Positions 1-20,259 of a DNA stretch of 64,000 nt are shown piece by piece. The translations under genes were made by a program, and so were the position numbers. The notes under the pieces are model-generated. The model did not search any database. It was given only the letters and a program-made list of their open reading frames with translations, and was not told the origin of the DNA. The stretch comes from Heloderma charlesbogerti (taxonomy: Eukaryota; Chordata; Lepidosauria; Squamata; Helodermatidae), in the NCBI GenBank assembly GCA_026122225.1, contig JANEZZ010001552.1:62001-126000 (forward strand). Reading direction: 5' to 3'. How positions within the stretch are numbered: position 1 is the stretch's first letter; every line of letters starts with the position of its first letter.

Positions 1-620
1 TCAACCCTGTTTCTGAGGTGGTTTACAGAACAATAAAACCCCAGTTGAATGAACTACAAAAATAGGAATTTTTAAAAATGCAGGAGCAGGAGTGTTAAAA
101 GAGCTAAACTTGAAAAGCCTGGGGAAATCATGATGTTCTCACCTGGAGGCAAAGTGAGAGCATTATTTTGCCAGGGAGCCCCAGAAATGGAGGGCCAGGC
201 TTGGGAAGGCCTCCTGTCCTCTCTTCCCAGCAAGACCTGCCTGCCTTTTCTCACTGCCTTTTCTCACATTCTCTCTCTCTCTCTTTCTCCCTTCTGCCTG
301 GCCAAAGGAATGTAGCCTGTCTGTTTCCTCTCCTTCTCCAAAACCCACTTGGAATTCACCTTCCCTTCGAAGCTGCACCCGGGCAAATGTAGATGGGGCC
401 GTGCAACTGGGCTGGGGACACTCAGTAGCTACTTGGGCTTCACAGACACCCTGCACTGCTCCCTGTCCCAATCTCGCTGGGACTCTTTCCTGCCTCAAGG
501 CCAGCTGAGCCTGGCTCCATCGGAGGGGAGGAGATCATGGCTTTCACAGGTCACCTCCTCCCCTTTCCTCCAGTTCCCTCTCTGGGACTTCAGATTCAGC
601 CTCTTTAACCTTTTTTGACT
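1..620 (+). repeat. Start of duplicated unit 1
   Basis: Unit-start sequence also found at 24306-24850 (unit 2) and, from 110 on, at 41945-42165 plus 42513-42745 (unit 3). Landmarks: TTTACAGAACAATAAAACCC, GAAATGGAGGGCCAGG, TTTCCTCCAGTTCCCTCTC. No coding frame is conserved among the three, so I see no gene here. Confidence 0.7.
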
Positions 621-714
621 GGAGCTCGGAAAAATCAAAGCGGCGTTAGAGCTCCGGCAGGCCTTCTTGTAGCTGTCCAGTGCTGAAATTCTGTTTGCGT
701 GTTTGTGTGTGAGA

Positions 715-747
715 GAGAGTGTGTGTGTGCGCGCGCGCGCGCGCATG
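715..747. repeat. (GT)n(GC)n microsatellite
   Basis: Alternating GTGTGTGTGCGCGCGCGCGC run, preceded by GA repeats. A purine/pyrimidine alternation with Z-DNA potential. The unit 3 counterpart is at 44188-44222. Confidence 0.85.
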
Positions 748-845
748 CAGGAGGGTGGGGAGGTTTGGATGCCCTTCATGCAATCCCTGACTCCACCCAC
801 TCTTAGTCGAATCATACCCCATCGTGTAAAAACGAGGGGGTGGGG

Positions 846-947
846 TACCCAACTGGTTCAGCACCTTGGATAGCTCCTGTAGAGTTTTGACTGAAACCCA
901 GAGCCAATTCACTGCCCTGCCGAAACTGGAGCCACCAGCCGCCACTG
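846..947. mobile_element. hAT-like MITE half copy
   Basis: Right half of a family with inverted ends of the type CAGTGGAGGCTGGTAGCTCC. Visible: GTTCAGCACCTTGGATAGC, then CTGAAACCCAGAGC, ending GGAGCCACCAGCCGCCACTG. Related copies lie at 44325, 45070, 58955 and 60533. Confidence 0.55.
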
Positions 948-1751
948 GGTGCAATCCCTGACTCCTCCCAATCTTGGTCATATCATGCACCATGGCATAA
1001 AAAAGAGGGAGGTGTCTGCTTCGCATCCCAGGTAAATCCGAGTCAGGGTTAAAGGGAGGGAGTCAGGATGCCTAGAAAGGCTCTGGAACACCCACTTCCT
1101 CTTCCATCCATTCCAGCAGCAGCAGCCTCCCCCCCTCCCCAAGGGATCCAGGGAATGAAAAAATGCATTTGGGTGCAGGGGACCGGAAGGAGAGAGATGC
1201 AAAGGCAGGGGTGGGGGGGGGAGCCCAGACAACGAATGGAGGCAACAAAGGGCAGGAAGGTCACTGAGAATCAGTGGGAAAGATAGCTTGAGATCTCCCC
1301 GCCCCCTTCCTACACACAAACACACCCCGCACAGAGAAGCACGCAACGCAGGGACTGGGCCTTTCTTGCTTCCCCATGCTTATGGGAGTCAATTTCCTCC
1401 CCTCTGCTCTGCTAGAGGGTCTTGTCAGCCCCTTCCCAAGGACAGAACTCTTGAGTTTGGAAGCAATGAAACAGGCTTCGGACTGACCTTCATTTCCTGG
1501 AAAAGGGATAGGGATCTGGCCATTGACTTTGGGGTCGGGGGAGAGGGGGAAAGAGGACGCAGCTGCTGTGGGCAGGGGAAGGGGGCTCACTGAAAGGTTC
1601 TTCCTGCTTGGGGTGTTTTATATATCCTCACCAAGAGAAGTAAGAGCTTTAGAAGACGTGGTCTCCTCCTCGCCACCAATCCAGCCAGCCCTTCCCTCAA
1701 GAACGAAATTGGTAGCAGAGCCAGGAGATCTGAGTCCTGGTGAAGCTGAAG

Positions 1752-9927
<8,176 letters not shown>

Positions 9928-10428
9928 ACTTCCATTAGAGTCATCAGATTAGGTCACATCAAACAATACAAAAAGGGATGAGCTGGGAGACCCATTCCCG
10001 CTCCATCCGACTAGCTGGTTTCTCTTCTTTGAACCAATGTCTGTGAGTCATCTGACCAAGAGAGAAAACAGCCGCCATACAGACAGACCCCACTCTGCAA
10101 TAGATGTAGGAATTCCAGCGGAGTGTTCTTTGCCTTCACGTCATAGCCCTCAGCCCCATAGTATGCCACGGCGCCGAAGGCAAAGGAAAGAAAGTGCTCA
10201 TGAACTATTGTGTTAACTGTTGTGGTCATCACCGAATTCTCCAAGAGACCCAGGTGCTGACAGAAGCACCTGCCATATCAGCAGGAAATTATCCCGAGCC
10301 CTCTGGAATCCATCGGGTTCCATCATTCTTGAAGAGTGGACTGTTCTAATAGGTCCTCCACCCCTTGCAGAGGGAGAATGGAGCTAGATGCCTGAACCTC
10401 AATAGAGCATGATCTGAACAAGACAGAA
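9928..10428. other. 3' flank of gene 1 with decayed fingers and an unidentified repeat
   Basis: 9928-9990 is finger-like sequence with stops. 9990-10100 matches 55690-55850 of unit 3. From about 10096 to 10428 there is unit-1-only sequence that may be an old transposon; a short open frame on the - strand (10011-10244) has no recognisable domain. Confidence 0.45.
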
Positions 10429-10552
10429 TCATAGAATCACAGAATCATAGAATAGTAGGGTTGGAAGGGGCCTATAAGACCATCGAGTCCAACCCCCTGC
10501 TCAGTGCAGGAATCCAAGTCAGAGCATCCCTGACAGATGGCTGTCCATCTTC
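10429..10552 (-). mobile_element. CR1 3' end
   Basis: Reverse copy of the CR1 tail: starts AATCATAGAATCACAGAATC, then GGTTGGAAGGGGCCTATAAG and CCAACCCCCTGCTCAGTGCAGG. Confidence 0.85.
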
Positions 10553-10769
10553 TCCTGTGTTACATCTCCTATTTCTAGATCACCATCCTCCTGCCCAGTG
10601 GTGAAGACCACACCAAGAGTGTGTCCCGCCACATGCCGTCGGCCAGTGACATGTTGAAACAGCCTGACAGTTGTCGTGGCATCCATGAAGTCCTGAACCT
10701 TATACTGGTGGAATGCAGATCCGCCAACTCACCCTTGAGATTGGGCCATGACTGCGGACCTGTAATCAA

Positions 10770-11172
10770 TGCTCTAAGTTTGGAAAGAGGTTCTGACACA
10801 GCACAGGCCTCATCAAAGAATTCACAAAGAATGCTCAGTGTGAAATGAACTTCCATCAGAGTCATCAAATTAGGTTACAGTAAGGAATACAATAAAGGGA
10901 GACACTCAATAAACGCTCTGAGTGTGGAAATAGGTTCAGCTAGAGTACACACCTTAGAAGTCATAAAAGAATGCACACAGGGGGGAAGCAATACAAATCC
11001 CCTAAGTGTGGAAAGCAATTCCATCACAGCACATAGCTTAGATTATAGCAAAGGATCCACACGAAGAAATACTGTAAATCTGAGCAATTACTGGAATGTG
11101 GGAAGATCTCCATGTGCAGCACATCCCTTTCCTTTTAGAAAGATTCAAACTTGGGAGAAAGAGTACAAATAG
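10770..11172 (+). pseudogene. Decayed C2H2 finger tail of gene 1
   Basis: Finger vestiges with stops and indels: GAGTGTGGAAATAGGTTCAG, AAGAATGCACACAGGGGGG, AAGTGTGGAAAGCAATTCC. The same tail occurs in unit 2 at 38545-38940. The ancestral array was longer than today's reading frame. Confidence 0.7.
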
Positions 11173-11376
11173 TTAAGAGTAAAGTTTATTTGGCCCACCA
11201 AAACTGAATATCCAATGGGAAATTCACGCAAGGGACCATCTATATAAATGCTGAAAAGATGGCAGATACTTCCATCAACATGCCCGAATGTAGCCATTGA
11301 AGTCCTGTTGGAGCCAGCTTCTTCCCTGGTGACTGAGTAGTCTTGTCAGTGGCCACCCACTTTGTTACCTGGACTG

Positions 11377-11382
11377 AATAAA
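11377..11382 (+). terminator. Candidate polyadenylation signal of gene 1
   Basis: AATAAA, followed 15-25 bp on by a GTGAGAGT stretch. The same signal and context occur at 39159-39164 in unit 2 (GAATAAACGTTGCCTCACAC). Position about 1.45 kb after the stop; inferred. Confidence 0.4.
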
Positions 11383-11826
11383 CGTTGCCTCACACTGTGA
11401 GAGTCCAAACTGCCACGTGGAAAGACGCCTGTCTACAGCCACCTGGCCAAGAGACATTCTGTGAGCCGATAGGACTCCATCTCGGAGCCGAATTCTATAT
11501 TTAGTCTGTTGCTGCACTGAGAGGGTTTTGTAATGTCCCCATGCTGTCAGCTTTGTGCAAGACTGTTTAAAGGAAGGCTCTGCGGCTGGATGCTTCCGTG
11601 CCTACTCCTTCTGTCCCCCTGCCACCTTCTTTTCTCTGTCGTACGAGTGGAATCAGACCAGCAGCTTCTCCCATCCAGCTTTCTGATTTGGGGAGGTGAA
11701 TTTTGACCCAGCAAGGAGGAGATGGTGATTCACAGACTCCAAGAGCATCACTCAGTGTGTCAGTTTGGGGGTTGCAGATCAGGTGCTGTGAGGGCATGGT
11801 CCTTAAAAGCAGCTTAATGGGTGGGC

Positions 11827-11867
11827 TGAATGAATGAATGAACGAACGAACGAACGAACGAACGAAG
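11827..11867. repeat. (GAAT)n/(GAAC)n microsatellite
   Basis: Runs of TGAATGAATGAATG passing into AACGAACGAACG, a compound tetranucleotide repeat. Confidence 0.9.
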
Positions 11868-11966
11868 TACTGTAAGTATGAGGAGGGGATATGGCCAGGA
11901 TAAGCGGAGTTACAGCCAGAAACTCACTAATAGCCATATGAAGATGTGTGCTGTAAGGTCACTAAA

Positions 11967-12117
11967 GGCACAATCCTATGCAGGTTTCGAGAGAGAGAAA
12001 ATCCTCCAACTCCCAGCATTCTCTAGCCAGCCACGGCTCTATCTAAGCCATGCTGGCTGGGAAATGCTGGGAGTTGTAAGCTTTTTTTCTGTCGAAACGT
12101 GCACAGGATTGTGCCCT
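11967..12117. mobile_element. Harbinger-like MITE
   Basis: Inverted ends AGGCACAATCCTATGC and GCACAGGATTGTGCCCT, flanked on both sides by TAA (11964-11966 and 12118-12120), the 3-bp duplication of PIF/Harbinger elements. Shared with unit 2 at 39859-40011. Confidence 0.65.
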
Positions 12118-13082
12118 TAAGGCCTTTTCACATAGAAAAGGGCTAGGAAGCTTCTCTCGGCTTCATGCAAAGCGTGACACTAAGTGGGCACAGCGGAATC
12201 CCCACCCCCCCACCCTGGAAGACAGCAAAAACAACAGCAGGAACACTTACTCCTGGGGGGAGGCACTACCACCTAACCTCCTCCAGTGTGCCCATTTGTC
12301 ATACGGGAGAGCAACATCAGTTAACCCTAACCTGGAATGTGGTTTTAGCGGGCCCGAAATGTGTTTACCGGTGGAGGACGTTGGGGCCATTACAGATGTA
12401 GTGATGGGCAGAGGGTGTTATGGTGGTGGGAGATGATGACATTGGGAGAGGGGAAAGCAACTGAGACACCTGTGTGCTCTCTCCCCTTCTGGTCCGTCTT
12501 CCAGCCTCAGCAACTTCGGTGGCATACCTGCAGCCCCCTCTAGCCTGAAGGTGCTGCTGCTGAATGCCAGGTTGGCTACTGAATAAGGGAATATCATTTC
12601 TGACCGTATAGCTGAAGAACATGCCGATTGGCTTGTGTTACCAAAACCTGGTTCGATGAACAGAGAGGGGTCAGTCTCTCAAATGTGTCCACCAGGATTT
12701 CTTGTGCAGCACCAAGCCTGACTGGAGCGGCGGGGGGGCAGGGGTACCCTTGGTCTATAGGGATTCTATCCCGCTGGTTAGGTACCCTATCCAGCTGTCA
12801 GCCAGTTTTAAGTGTCTGTGCCTGGTACTGGGCACCTGAGACAGGATAGGAATTCTGTTGATGTACCGCCCACCCCACTGCCCAACAGTCTCCCTGACAG
12901 AGATGGTCTTGAGCGTGATGTTGAAAACCCCAAAAGCTTATAGTCTTGGGGGACCTTAATATTCATGCTGAGGCTACTTTGTCAGGAGTGGCTCAGGACT
13001 TCATGACCGCCATGTCAACCATGGGCCTGTCTCAAATGATATCTTGCCCAGCACATGCGGCAGGACACACTTTGGACCTATG

Positions 13083-13565
13083 TGTCACCCCGGCCGTGGG
13101 CGCTGAACTCTTAGGTTAGAAGTGCCAAGATAGTGATAAATCAGACTCAAAGGTTTGCTTACAAGGAGACTTTATTGGGTAACTTACAGCACACAGGCGT
13201 ACCCAATGCTTCTCTGAACCAAGAGCCATGGGGTACAATGGGTCTTATACCATACATGTTAGCATTAGGCAGGATAACAGCAGCAAGCACCACCTAGCAT
13301 GCATTCCCGGCATGGACTAACAGCACTTAGTTCTCAAGCACAGCCACTTGCAGCTTTAAGGTGAACAAACCCTGCTTCTCAGGCTCATCAGTGATAAAAC
13401 ATTCTCCTCATTAGCGAGGAATGCTTCTCACCCTTTTGACTCATCTGGCTACATCAGAAGGCTGGTTAAGGGAAAACAGCAGCCCTCGGACCAAAAGCAG
13501 AGAGCATTAGGGATCAAAGCCACTCTAAAACTACTAATAGCTTGGTTCAGGCCTGGGGCCTTGCA
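13083..13565. mobile_element. Unidentified 0.48-kb insertion in L2, possibly a solo LTR
   Basis: It splits the L2 frame between the codons for ...HTLDL and VFCAGL. The ends read TGTCACCCC...CCTTGCA, compatible with TG...CA of an LTR. No clear target duplication, no protein. Family unknown. Confidence 0.4.
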
Positions 13566-15115
13566 TTCTTGTTTTCTGTGCTGGATTGGGAGAAAATGAT
13601 CTGTGGGTGGGGGAGCCAACAGTGACTCCTGTGGCACGGATGGATCATTATCTGATTACTTTTGACCTTCAGGCCACCTGTAACCTCTTGCAGGGGTGGG
13701 GGACCAAATTTGATGGACCACCCCTGGAGACTGATGAATCTGGATGGATTTTTGAGGTCTCATGGGGATTTTCCTGCAGGCATAGGCAGCGGTCCTGCCA
13801 AGGTCCTGGTCACCGCTTGGAATGAGGAGATGACCCAGGCTATTGATATGATCGCTCCCAAACATCCTCAACCTAGTCATAGAACTGTGTCAGCTCCTTG
13901 GTATTCTGAGGAGCTGAGGGCAATGAAACAACTGTGTCGATGATTAGAGCGCAAAAAGCAGAAGACTTGGAACGAATACGATGGAACACAAGTAAGAATC
14001 CATTTGCGATCCTATTCTGTGGTGGCGATGGCGGCAAAGAAATCCTACTTCTCCACCACCATTCCATCTGCTCAGTGTCGTCCAGCAGAGCTCTTTCGTG
14101 TCGTTAAAGGCCTTTTGGGTGTAGGCCTTGGAACACAAGAACTTGAACCCTCAAAGGCCCACTGTGAACAATTTGCCAGACACTTTGCAGATAAAATCGC
14201 TCATATTCGCGCTGACTTGGATGGCATTGTTTTGACAAAGTCTGATATGGACAGGGCAGGTGCACCATCTAGTCATGTTATGGATACCTTTCGGCTTATG
14301 CAACCTGAGGATGTGGACAAACTGCTTGGAGGACTGAGGCCTACTACTTGCCCTTTAGATCCTTGCCCATCCTGGCTTGTGAAATCTGCCAGAGCGGGGT
14401 TGGATATCTGGACCTCGGAGGTGGTAAATGCCTCCTTGAGGGACGGCGAGGTCCCCGCAGCTTTGAAAGAAGCTGTGGTGAGGCCCTTGCTGAAGAAACC
14501 AAGAGATCTTATGATCCTATGACTTCAGATAACTACCTCCCTGTGTCAAATTAGCCATTCTTGGGCAAGGTACCGGAGCATGTGGTGGCCTCACAACTCC
14601 AAGCCGTTTTGGGTGAAACTGATTACTTAGTTCCATTCCAATCAGGTTTCAGGGCTGGTTATGGGATGGAAACAGCCTTGGTCGCCCTGGTTGATGACTT
14701 ACACTGGGGAATGGACAGGGGAGTGCAACCCTGTTGGTTCTTCTGGACCTCTCAGTGGCTTTTGATACCATTGACCATGGTAACCTTCTGGATCATTTAT
14801 CTGGATTGGGCTTGGGAGGTATGGTTTTAAAGTGGTTCTGGTCCTTCCTGGAGGAAAGGTCTCAGAAGGTGGTGCTGGGACTTCTGTTCCACCCCATGGC
14901 CATTAGCCTGTGGGGTGCCGCAAGGTTCCATCTTTTCCCCCATGCCTTTTAACATCTACATGAAACCACTGGGGGAAGTTATCCGAGGTTTGGGCTGAAA
15001 TGCCATCAGTGTGCAGAGGATACTCAGCTCTGCCTCTCGTTTCCATCTGTACATCCCAGGGAGGCTGCGGAACTCCTGAACCAGTGTCCGGAGGCTGTTT
15101 TGGAATGGATGAGGG

Positions 15116-16251
15116 CAGTAGTGTAGTGGCGAATTCAGAAGTGCAGGGTCCCTTTGCGACAGTCGCAGCCATGCCCCCTCGCAGCCACGCCCCCTTCTAA
15201 GATTGTACAAGTTCGTAAGATATACAGCCTTCAACTGGGATCCAAAAACAGTGCAGCTGAGAGTAAGGCAAGGGTATTTCCATTGGAGGTCTGAGAAAAA
15301 AATGCAGGGGTGTTACTCTTTCACTCACTCACTCAAACACAAACCTTTTAGGTTTTCAAAATATGATCCTCTATGGAAGCTTCACCCTCTCCACTCAGCC
15401 CTCATGGACAGATCCCTTCTCCTGTAAACAGCCCCCTGGCACACTCCCTTAGCGCCCCAACATTGCCCATTAGCCTTCCCTAAGCTCCTTCATTATATCT
15501 CTCCCATCTCGCAACAGAAACGTCCACACACCCAGCGGGATTGAAACACACACACCTTCTTTCTCCTCTCCCTCCAACTGGTTTTTCCCTGTTTCCCTTC
15601 CCTCCACCAGGGTTTGTGTGCCCAGGTACACGCCAACCTTGTGCCAAAAAGCGTAGCTGACACAGCAGGTTGCATTTGTCAGTTCCGCTCACTGTAGAAA
15701 TTAGTGTTGGAGAATTAATAGTGCGATCCAATGGGTCTTTATTTTGAATGCAATTTACAGAGATCTTGGGAAGGCAGCGAAGGCTGCAGTCCGAGGCATG
15801 CTTCCCTGGGAGAACGCCCAATTGGCCGTTGAACATAGTGGGACGGACGTCTGAGTAAACATGCATAGGATTGTGTGATAAATCCTAAAAACTGGCACAA
15901 ACCAGCCACCTGCCCTGCCCCATAAGTAAATAATGGTGGCAGCACACACACCCCACCCTACTCTCCTGCTGCTGCCGTGGTCAGCAGCAGTAGCCCTGAA
16001 TGGGTGGCCAATGTTGCAGGAGACAGGGCAGCGCTGGGCATGCAGGCAGGGTGAAGGACGGGCAGAGAAGCCAAGAGCTGAGGAGGAGAAGGGGGGTGCT
16101 CGCTTGCTCCCTTTGTCTGGCCAAGAGGCAGCCGCCTGCACTCCCTCTGCTGTCTCCTCCTTCCCTAGCAGACTGTGACCCAACTGGAGGCTGGCTTCAA
16201 AAAAAGTGCTGGAGCGATGACCCGGCGTGACCCGCCACCACTACACTGCTG
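15116..16251. mobile_element. hAT-type DNA transposon, non-autonomous, in L2
   Basis: Inverted ends CAGTAGTGTAGTGG and CCACTACACTGCTG. An exact 8-bp target duplication GATGAGGG at 15108-15115 and 16252-16259; removing the element restores the L2 reading WMRVNKLKL. CAG...CTG ends and an 8-bp duplication define hAT. 1136 bp, with no transposase frame seen; internal parts (15480-15870, 15940-16160) are T/C- or G-rich. Confidence 0.85.
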
Positions 16252-16485
16252 GATGAGGGTGAACAAGCTGAAACTTAATCCAGACAAGATGGGGGTACTG
16301 TGGGTTCGGAAACCAGCTCCTTCGGATGGGGGTTTACAACTGGCCTTAGATGGGGTTGCACTCCCCCTGAAAGACCAAGTGCGCAGACTGGGGGTCCTCC
16401 TGGACTCTGAGCTAACTGGGAAAGCCCAGGTAGTGGCGGTGTCCAGGAGTACTTTTTACCAGCTTAGGCTGGAACGCCAACTGAG

Positions 16486-16705
16486 GCCTTCCCTAAGCTC
16501 CTTCATTATAACTCTCCCATCCCGCAACAGAAACGTCCACACACCCACCTGGATTGAAGCACACACACACCCCTTCTTTCTCCTCTCCCTGCAACTGATT
16601 TTTCCCTATTTCCCTTCCCTCCACCAGGGTTTGTTTGAAGGCTGCAGTCGGTGGCACACTTACCTGGGAGAAAGCCCAATTGGTAACTGAACATAGTGGG
16701 ACTGA
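16486..16705 (+). mobile_element. Internal hAT-derived fragment inserted in L2
   Basis: Sequence from CTTCCCTAAGCTCCTTCATT to GAACATAGTGGGACTGAC matches 15473-15850 inside the hAT, but lacks the stretch corresponding to about 15620-15785 and has no terminal repeats. It sits in the L2 frame between QLRP and the LEKTDLAS-like continuation. Confidence 0.65.
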
Positions 16706-17098
16706 CTTGGAGAGGACAGACCTTGCCTCAGTTATCCACGCATGAGTCACATCCAAGCTGGACTTCTGTAATGCACTATATGTGGGGCTGCCTTTGAAGA
16801 CGGTTCAGAAACTCCAGCTTGTGCAGAATGAGGCTGCCCAAGTATTGGTGGCTGATTCGAACACGTAATACCTATACTGCGCCAGCTGCACTGGTCACCG
16901 GTGTGTTTCCGAGCCCAATTCAAAGTGCTGGTTTTGACCTTTAAAGCCTTAAATGGTTTGGGACCAAGTTACTTGAAGGACCGCTTTCACCCATATCAGC
17001 CTGCCCATGCTTTAAGATCAGAAAGAGAGGGTCTTCTCATCTGCCCACCCGTGAGAGCAGTCAGGTGGGTGATCACATGTGAGAGGGCCTTCTCTACA

Positions 17099-17934
17099 TA
17101 GAATCACAGAATGGTAGGGTTGGAAGGGGCCTATAAGAGCATCGAGTCCAACCCCCTGCTTAGTGCAGGAATACAAGTCAGAGCATCCCCGACAGATAGC
17201 TATCCAGCCTCGTCTTGAATGCCTCCAGTGTGGGAGAGCCCACCACCTCCCTGGGTCATGGGTTCCATTGTTGTATTGCTCTAACAGTCAGGACGTTGCT
17301 CCTGATGTTCAGCTGGAATCTGGCTTCCTCTAACTTGAGCCCATGATTCTGTGTCCTGCACTCTGGGATGATCAAGAAGAGATCCTGGCCTCCCTCTCTG
17401 TGACAACCTTTCAAGTACTTGAAGAGCGCTATCATATCTCCCCTCAGTCTTCTCTTCTCAAAGCTAAACATGCCTAGTTCTTTCAGTCTCTCTTCATAGG
17501 GCTTTGTTTCCAGTCCCCTGATCATCTTTGTTGCCCTCCTCTGAACCCTCTCCAGTTTGTCTGCATCCTTCTTCAAGTGTGGTGCCCAGAACTGGACACA
17601 GTACTCCAGATGAGGCCTAACCAGTGCTGAGCAGAGGGGAACTAGTACTTCCCGGGGTTTGGAAGCTATGCTTCTATGAATGCAGCCCAAAAGAGCATTT
17701 GCCTTTTTTGCAGCCACATCACATTGTTGGCTCATATTCAGCTTGTGAGCAACAACAATTCCAGGATCCTTCTCGCTTGTAGTGTTGTTGAGCCACGAAT
17801 CCCCCATCTTGTAACTGTGCATTTGGTTTCTTTTTCCTAGGTGCAGAATTTGGCATTTATCCCTATTAAATGTCATTCTGTTGTTTTCTGCCCAGCGCTC
17901 CAGTCTATCCAGATCACTTTGAATTTTGTTTCTG
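17099..17934 (-). mobile_element. CR1 LINE, 3' part, nested in L2
   Basis: A reverse-strand open frame (17256-17963, its first codons outside the element) reads CR1 RT C-terminal sequence: [58 protein letters not shown]. It ends in the CR1 tail (AGAATGGTAGGGTTGGAAGG on + at 17108). A short repeat TCTACA flanks it (17093-17098, 17935-17940), and the L2 frame rejoins at GTGGCCCCACACCTCTGG. Confidence 0.9.
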
Positions 17935-18247
17935 TCTACAGTGGCCCCACACCTCTGGAACAAGTTGCCATCAGAGGTCCACCATGCTCTGTCATTGCAG
18001 GCTTTTAAGAAGGTCTTGAAAACATATTATTTTACTGTGGCCTTCTCTTGATGAGAGTATGATTGCTGTTACTGCCTTTATCATTGTTGCTGGTTTTATA
18101 GTTGGCTGTTATTGTTGTTTTTATGTTTTTATTGCTTTTAATATTTAAACTGTGTTAATGTATTTTATTGCTGTAAGCTGCCTTGGGAGGGCTCCTGTCC
18201 AGAAAGGTGGCCAACAAATGTTTTAAATAAAATTAATAATAAATAAT

Positions 18248-18915
18248 GCTAGGTTGTGGCGGGCCTCAACGAGGAGAGAAATTGTGTCAGTTCTTTGGGT
18301 ATTTTTGTTACATGCATGTACTATGGAAATGTGGGATATACATTGTGTAAATACATACATCTGGGGTCGCCAAGACATGTCTGCCAGGCTCCCTCCATCT
18401 CATGATCTTTATTTTCTTTCTAAAAAAAATTAAAATTAATATTTATTTAAGTAAGAGGCTGGCATGCAGCCAAGTGAAAGGTTTGTCACCCAGAGCCATC
18501 TTTATTTGGGTTCAGAGTGGATTTGTGTTTTAGAGCTCAGGCCCAAATTCTACCGTGTACCTAGATTCTTGGACAAGACAGCTTTCTTCTAGTCTCACCA
18601 GCTTGTCTTCTGGGAAATGGGTGTTTTGTGACCGGCCATGCCCACCACAGCAGCCATTTTATGAACGGGCAAACCCCATTCCATTTCAGCCATTTTGTGA
18701 GAGTGCCTATGTCACTCTCTCTAAATTTCAAATGTGCCCACCATCCGAAAAAGGCCTGTTAGGACCCCTGACACAAATAAATATCAGAGTATTGCAGAGA
18801 TTAAAGTCCTGCGTCTCACCCTCCAGTTTCATAAAGGTGATTTTTTTTCTGGCCACCTGCTGTTAGAAGAGACGCACAGCCCACACCAGCCCTCAGGGAA
18901 CACTTCCAAATCTTT
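18248..18915 (+). repeat. Duplicated 3' flank, unit 1
   Basis: Counterpart of 40060-40700 in unit 2 (TTTTGGGTATTTTTGTT-like context, GACCGGCCATGCCCA, AGCCATTTTGTGAGAGTGCC). No coding frame preserved. Confidence 0.55.
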
Positions 18916-18917
18916 CA

Positions 18918-19165
18918 TGAGAACATAAGGAGAGGTCTGCTTGACCATGACTAAGGGTCCATCTAGTCCAGTATTCTGTTTACACAGTGGCCAACCAGCT
19001 GCCCATGTGAAACCCACAAGCAAGAGATGAATGCAACAGCACCCTCCCACCCATGTTCCCCAGCAACTGGTGTATATAGGCATATTGTCTTTGATACTGG
19101 AGGCAGCATATAATCATCAGGACTTGTAGCCATTGATAGCCTTCACCTCCGGGAATTTGTCCAAC
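18918..19165 (-). mobile_element. CR1 3' end, shared by units 1 and 2
   Basis: AGAACATAAGGAGAGG, CCATCTAGTCCAGTATTCTG and CAACCAGCTGCCCATG are the reverse of the CR1 tail. The same insertion is at 40702-40960. Confidence 0.8.
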
Positions 19166-19954
19166 CCCCTTTTAAAGCTGGGGCCTTGAAGAGGCAATGA
19201 AGGGATGAGGGGGCCATTCCTAAGATATCCCCTACCTCACTTCAGCCTGTCTTAACTCTGAGTGTGCCTCCAACTTTCAGACAATAAAAGACTTCCTTAT
19301 TAAAGAGAGAGAGAGAGAGAACATCAGTAGTTTCCCTCAACCATTTGAACACCCACCCCAATGCAAAGTATTCCCTCTGAGACTTTGTCTTTGTGCATGT
19401 GTGCGCATGAAGAAAGAATCCCCACAAAAAGTGTTGTATTGCCATGTTCTTTTTAGTATTTCCAAATTCAAATAAAGTTGCAAACGGTATTTACTGTTGC
19501 AGAATCGTACCCTTCAGCCTGGCTCGGCCAGAGAACAGACACCGGCTTTTTGTTTGAGCAGATGTTTCTTACCAGAACACCAAGGCGTGGTGTGGTCAGA
19601 GTTGCCAACGTGGCCCCTCAGGCCTGGACCCAGAACAATAGGCAACTTTGATATTGATACAGGCATGTAAACAAGGCACATGACCTAAGGTCTGGTCAGC
19701 ATTTGGTCCAGCGCTGAGTCAAGGGGCTACAAACTTCCTCCAGAAGACGTTTTCCAGGCTCTGATAGGCCTTGTGACTCATGCTGGTAAGTAAATCAGGT
19801 ACCATCCTCTTCCCTACATGACTCTCAGCATGCAGTAGACCCAAAGGCATTTCTTTAAAGGCATTTTTTTCTACTTTATTACAAATGTCCGTGTAGCAAC
19901 CTCAATCCCCATAAAGCCCCCCTTCCTCCAAACAATTGCCCTCCCCTTTGATAA

Positions 19955-20259
19955 AAAGAGCTTCGTGTGGCGCAGAGTGGTAGGTGGCAGTATTGCAACC
20001 GAAACTCTCCCCACAACCTGAGTTCGATCCCAGCAGAAGCCGGGTCCTGGATAGCTGGCTCCGGTCGACTCAGCCCTCCATCCTTCTGAGGTCAGTAAAA
20101 TGAGTACCCAGCTTGCTGGAGTAAAGGTAGTCACGACGGGGGAAGGCAATGGCGAACCACCCCGCTACAGTCTGCCACGAAAACGCCAACAAAAGCGGCG
20201 TCCCTCTAGGAGTCAGCAATGACTCGGTGCTTGCACAGGAGGAACCTTTCCTTTCCTTT
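19955..20259 (+). mobile_element. tRNA-derived SINE
   Basis: Head with A-box-like TGGCGCAGAGTGG and B-box-like GAGTTCGATCC, body with GAGTCAGCAATGACTCGGTG, tail (CCTTT)n. Perfect 12-bp target duplication CCCCTTTGATAA at 19943-19954 and 20260-20271. Unit 2 shows the empty site near 41320. Confidence 0.85.

Larger units (their letters stand above)
12157..18247 (+). mobile_element. L2 LINE with nested insertions
   Basis: Insertion between sequences that are neighbours in unit 2 (around 40045). Recognised parts: endonuclease-side remnant about 12540-13082; region around 13566-15115 with AQCRPAELFRVV, RPTTCPLDPCPSWLV and VPFQSGFRAGYGMETAL type sequence; RT remnants after 16260 (WMRVNKLKLNPDKM in a broken frame); C-terminal part 16710-18050 (HACVTSKLD, LKDRFHPYQPAHALRS, SLQAFKKVLKT); and a 3' tail ending AATAAAATTAATAATAAATAAT. 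It is interrupted at 13083-13565, 15116-16251, 16486-16705 and 17099-17934. Dead copy with stops and frameshifts. Confidence 0.8.

Noticed and set aside
19970..20035. A tRNA gene
   Set aside because: The A and B box-like motifs belong to a SINE head followed by a SINE body, a (CCTTT)n tail and target duplications; no complete cloverleaf seen.
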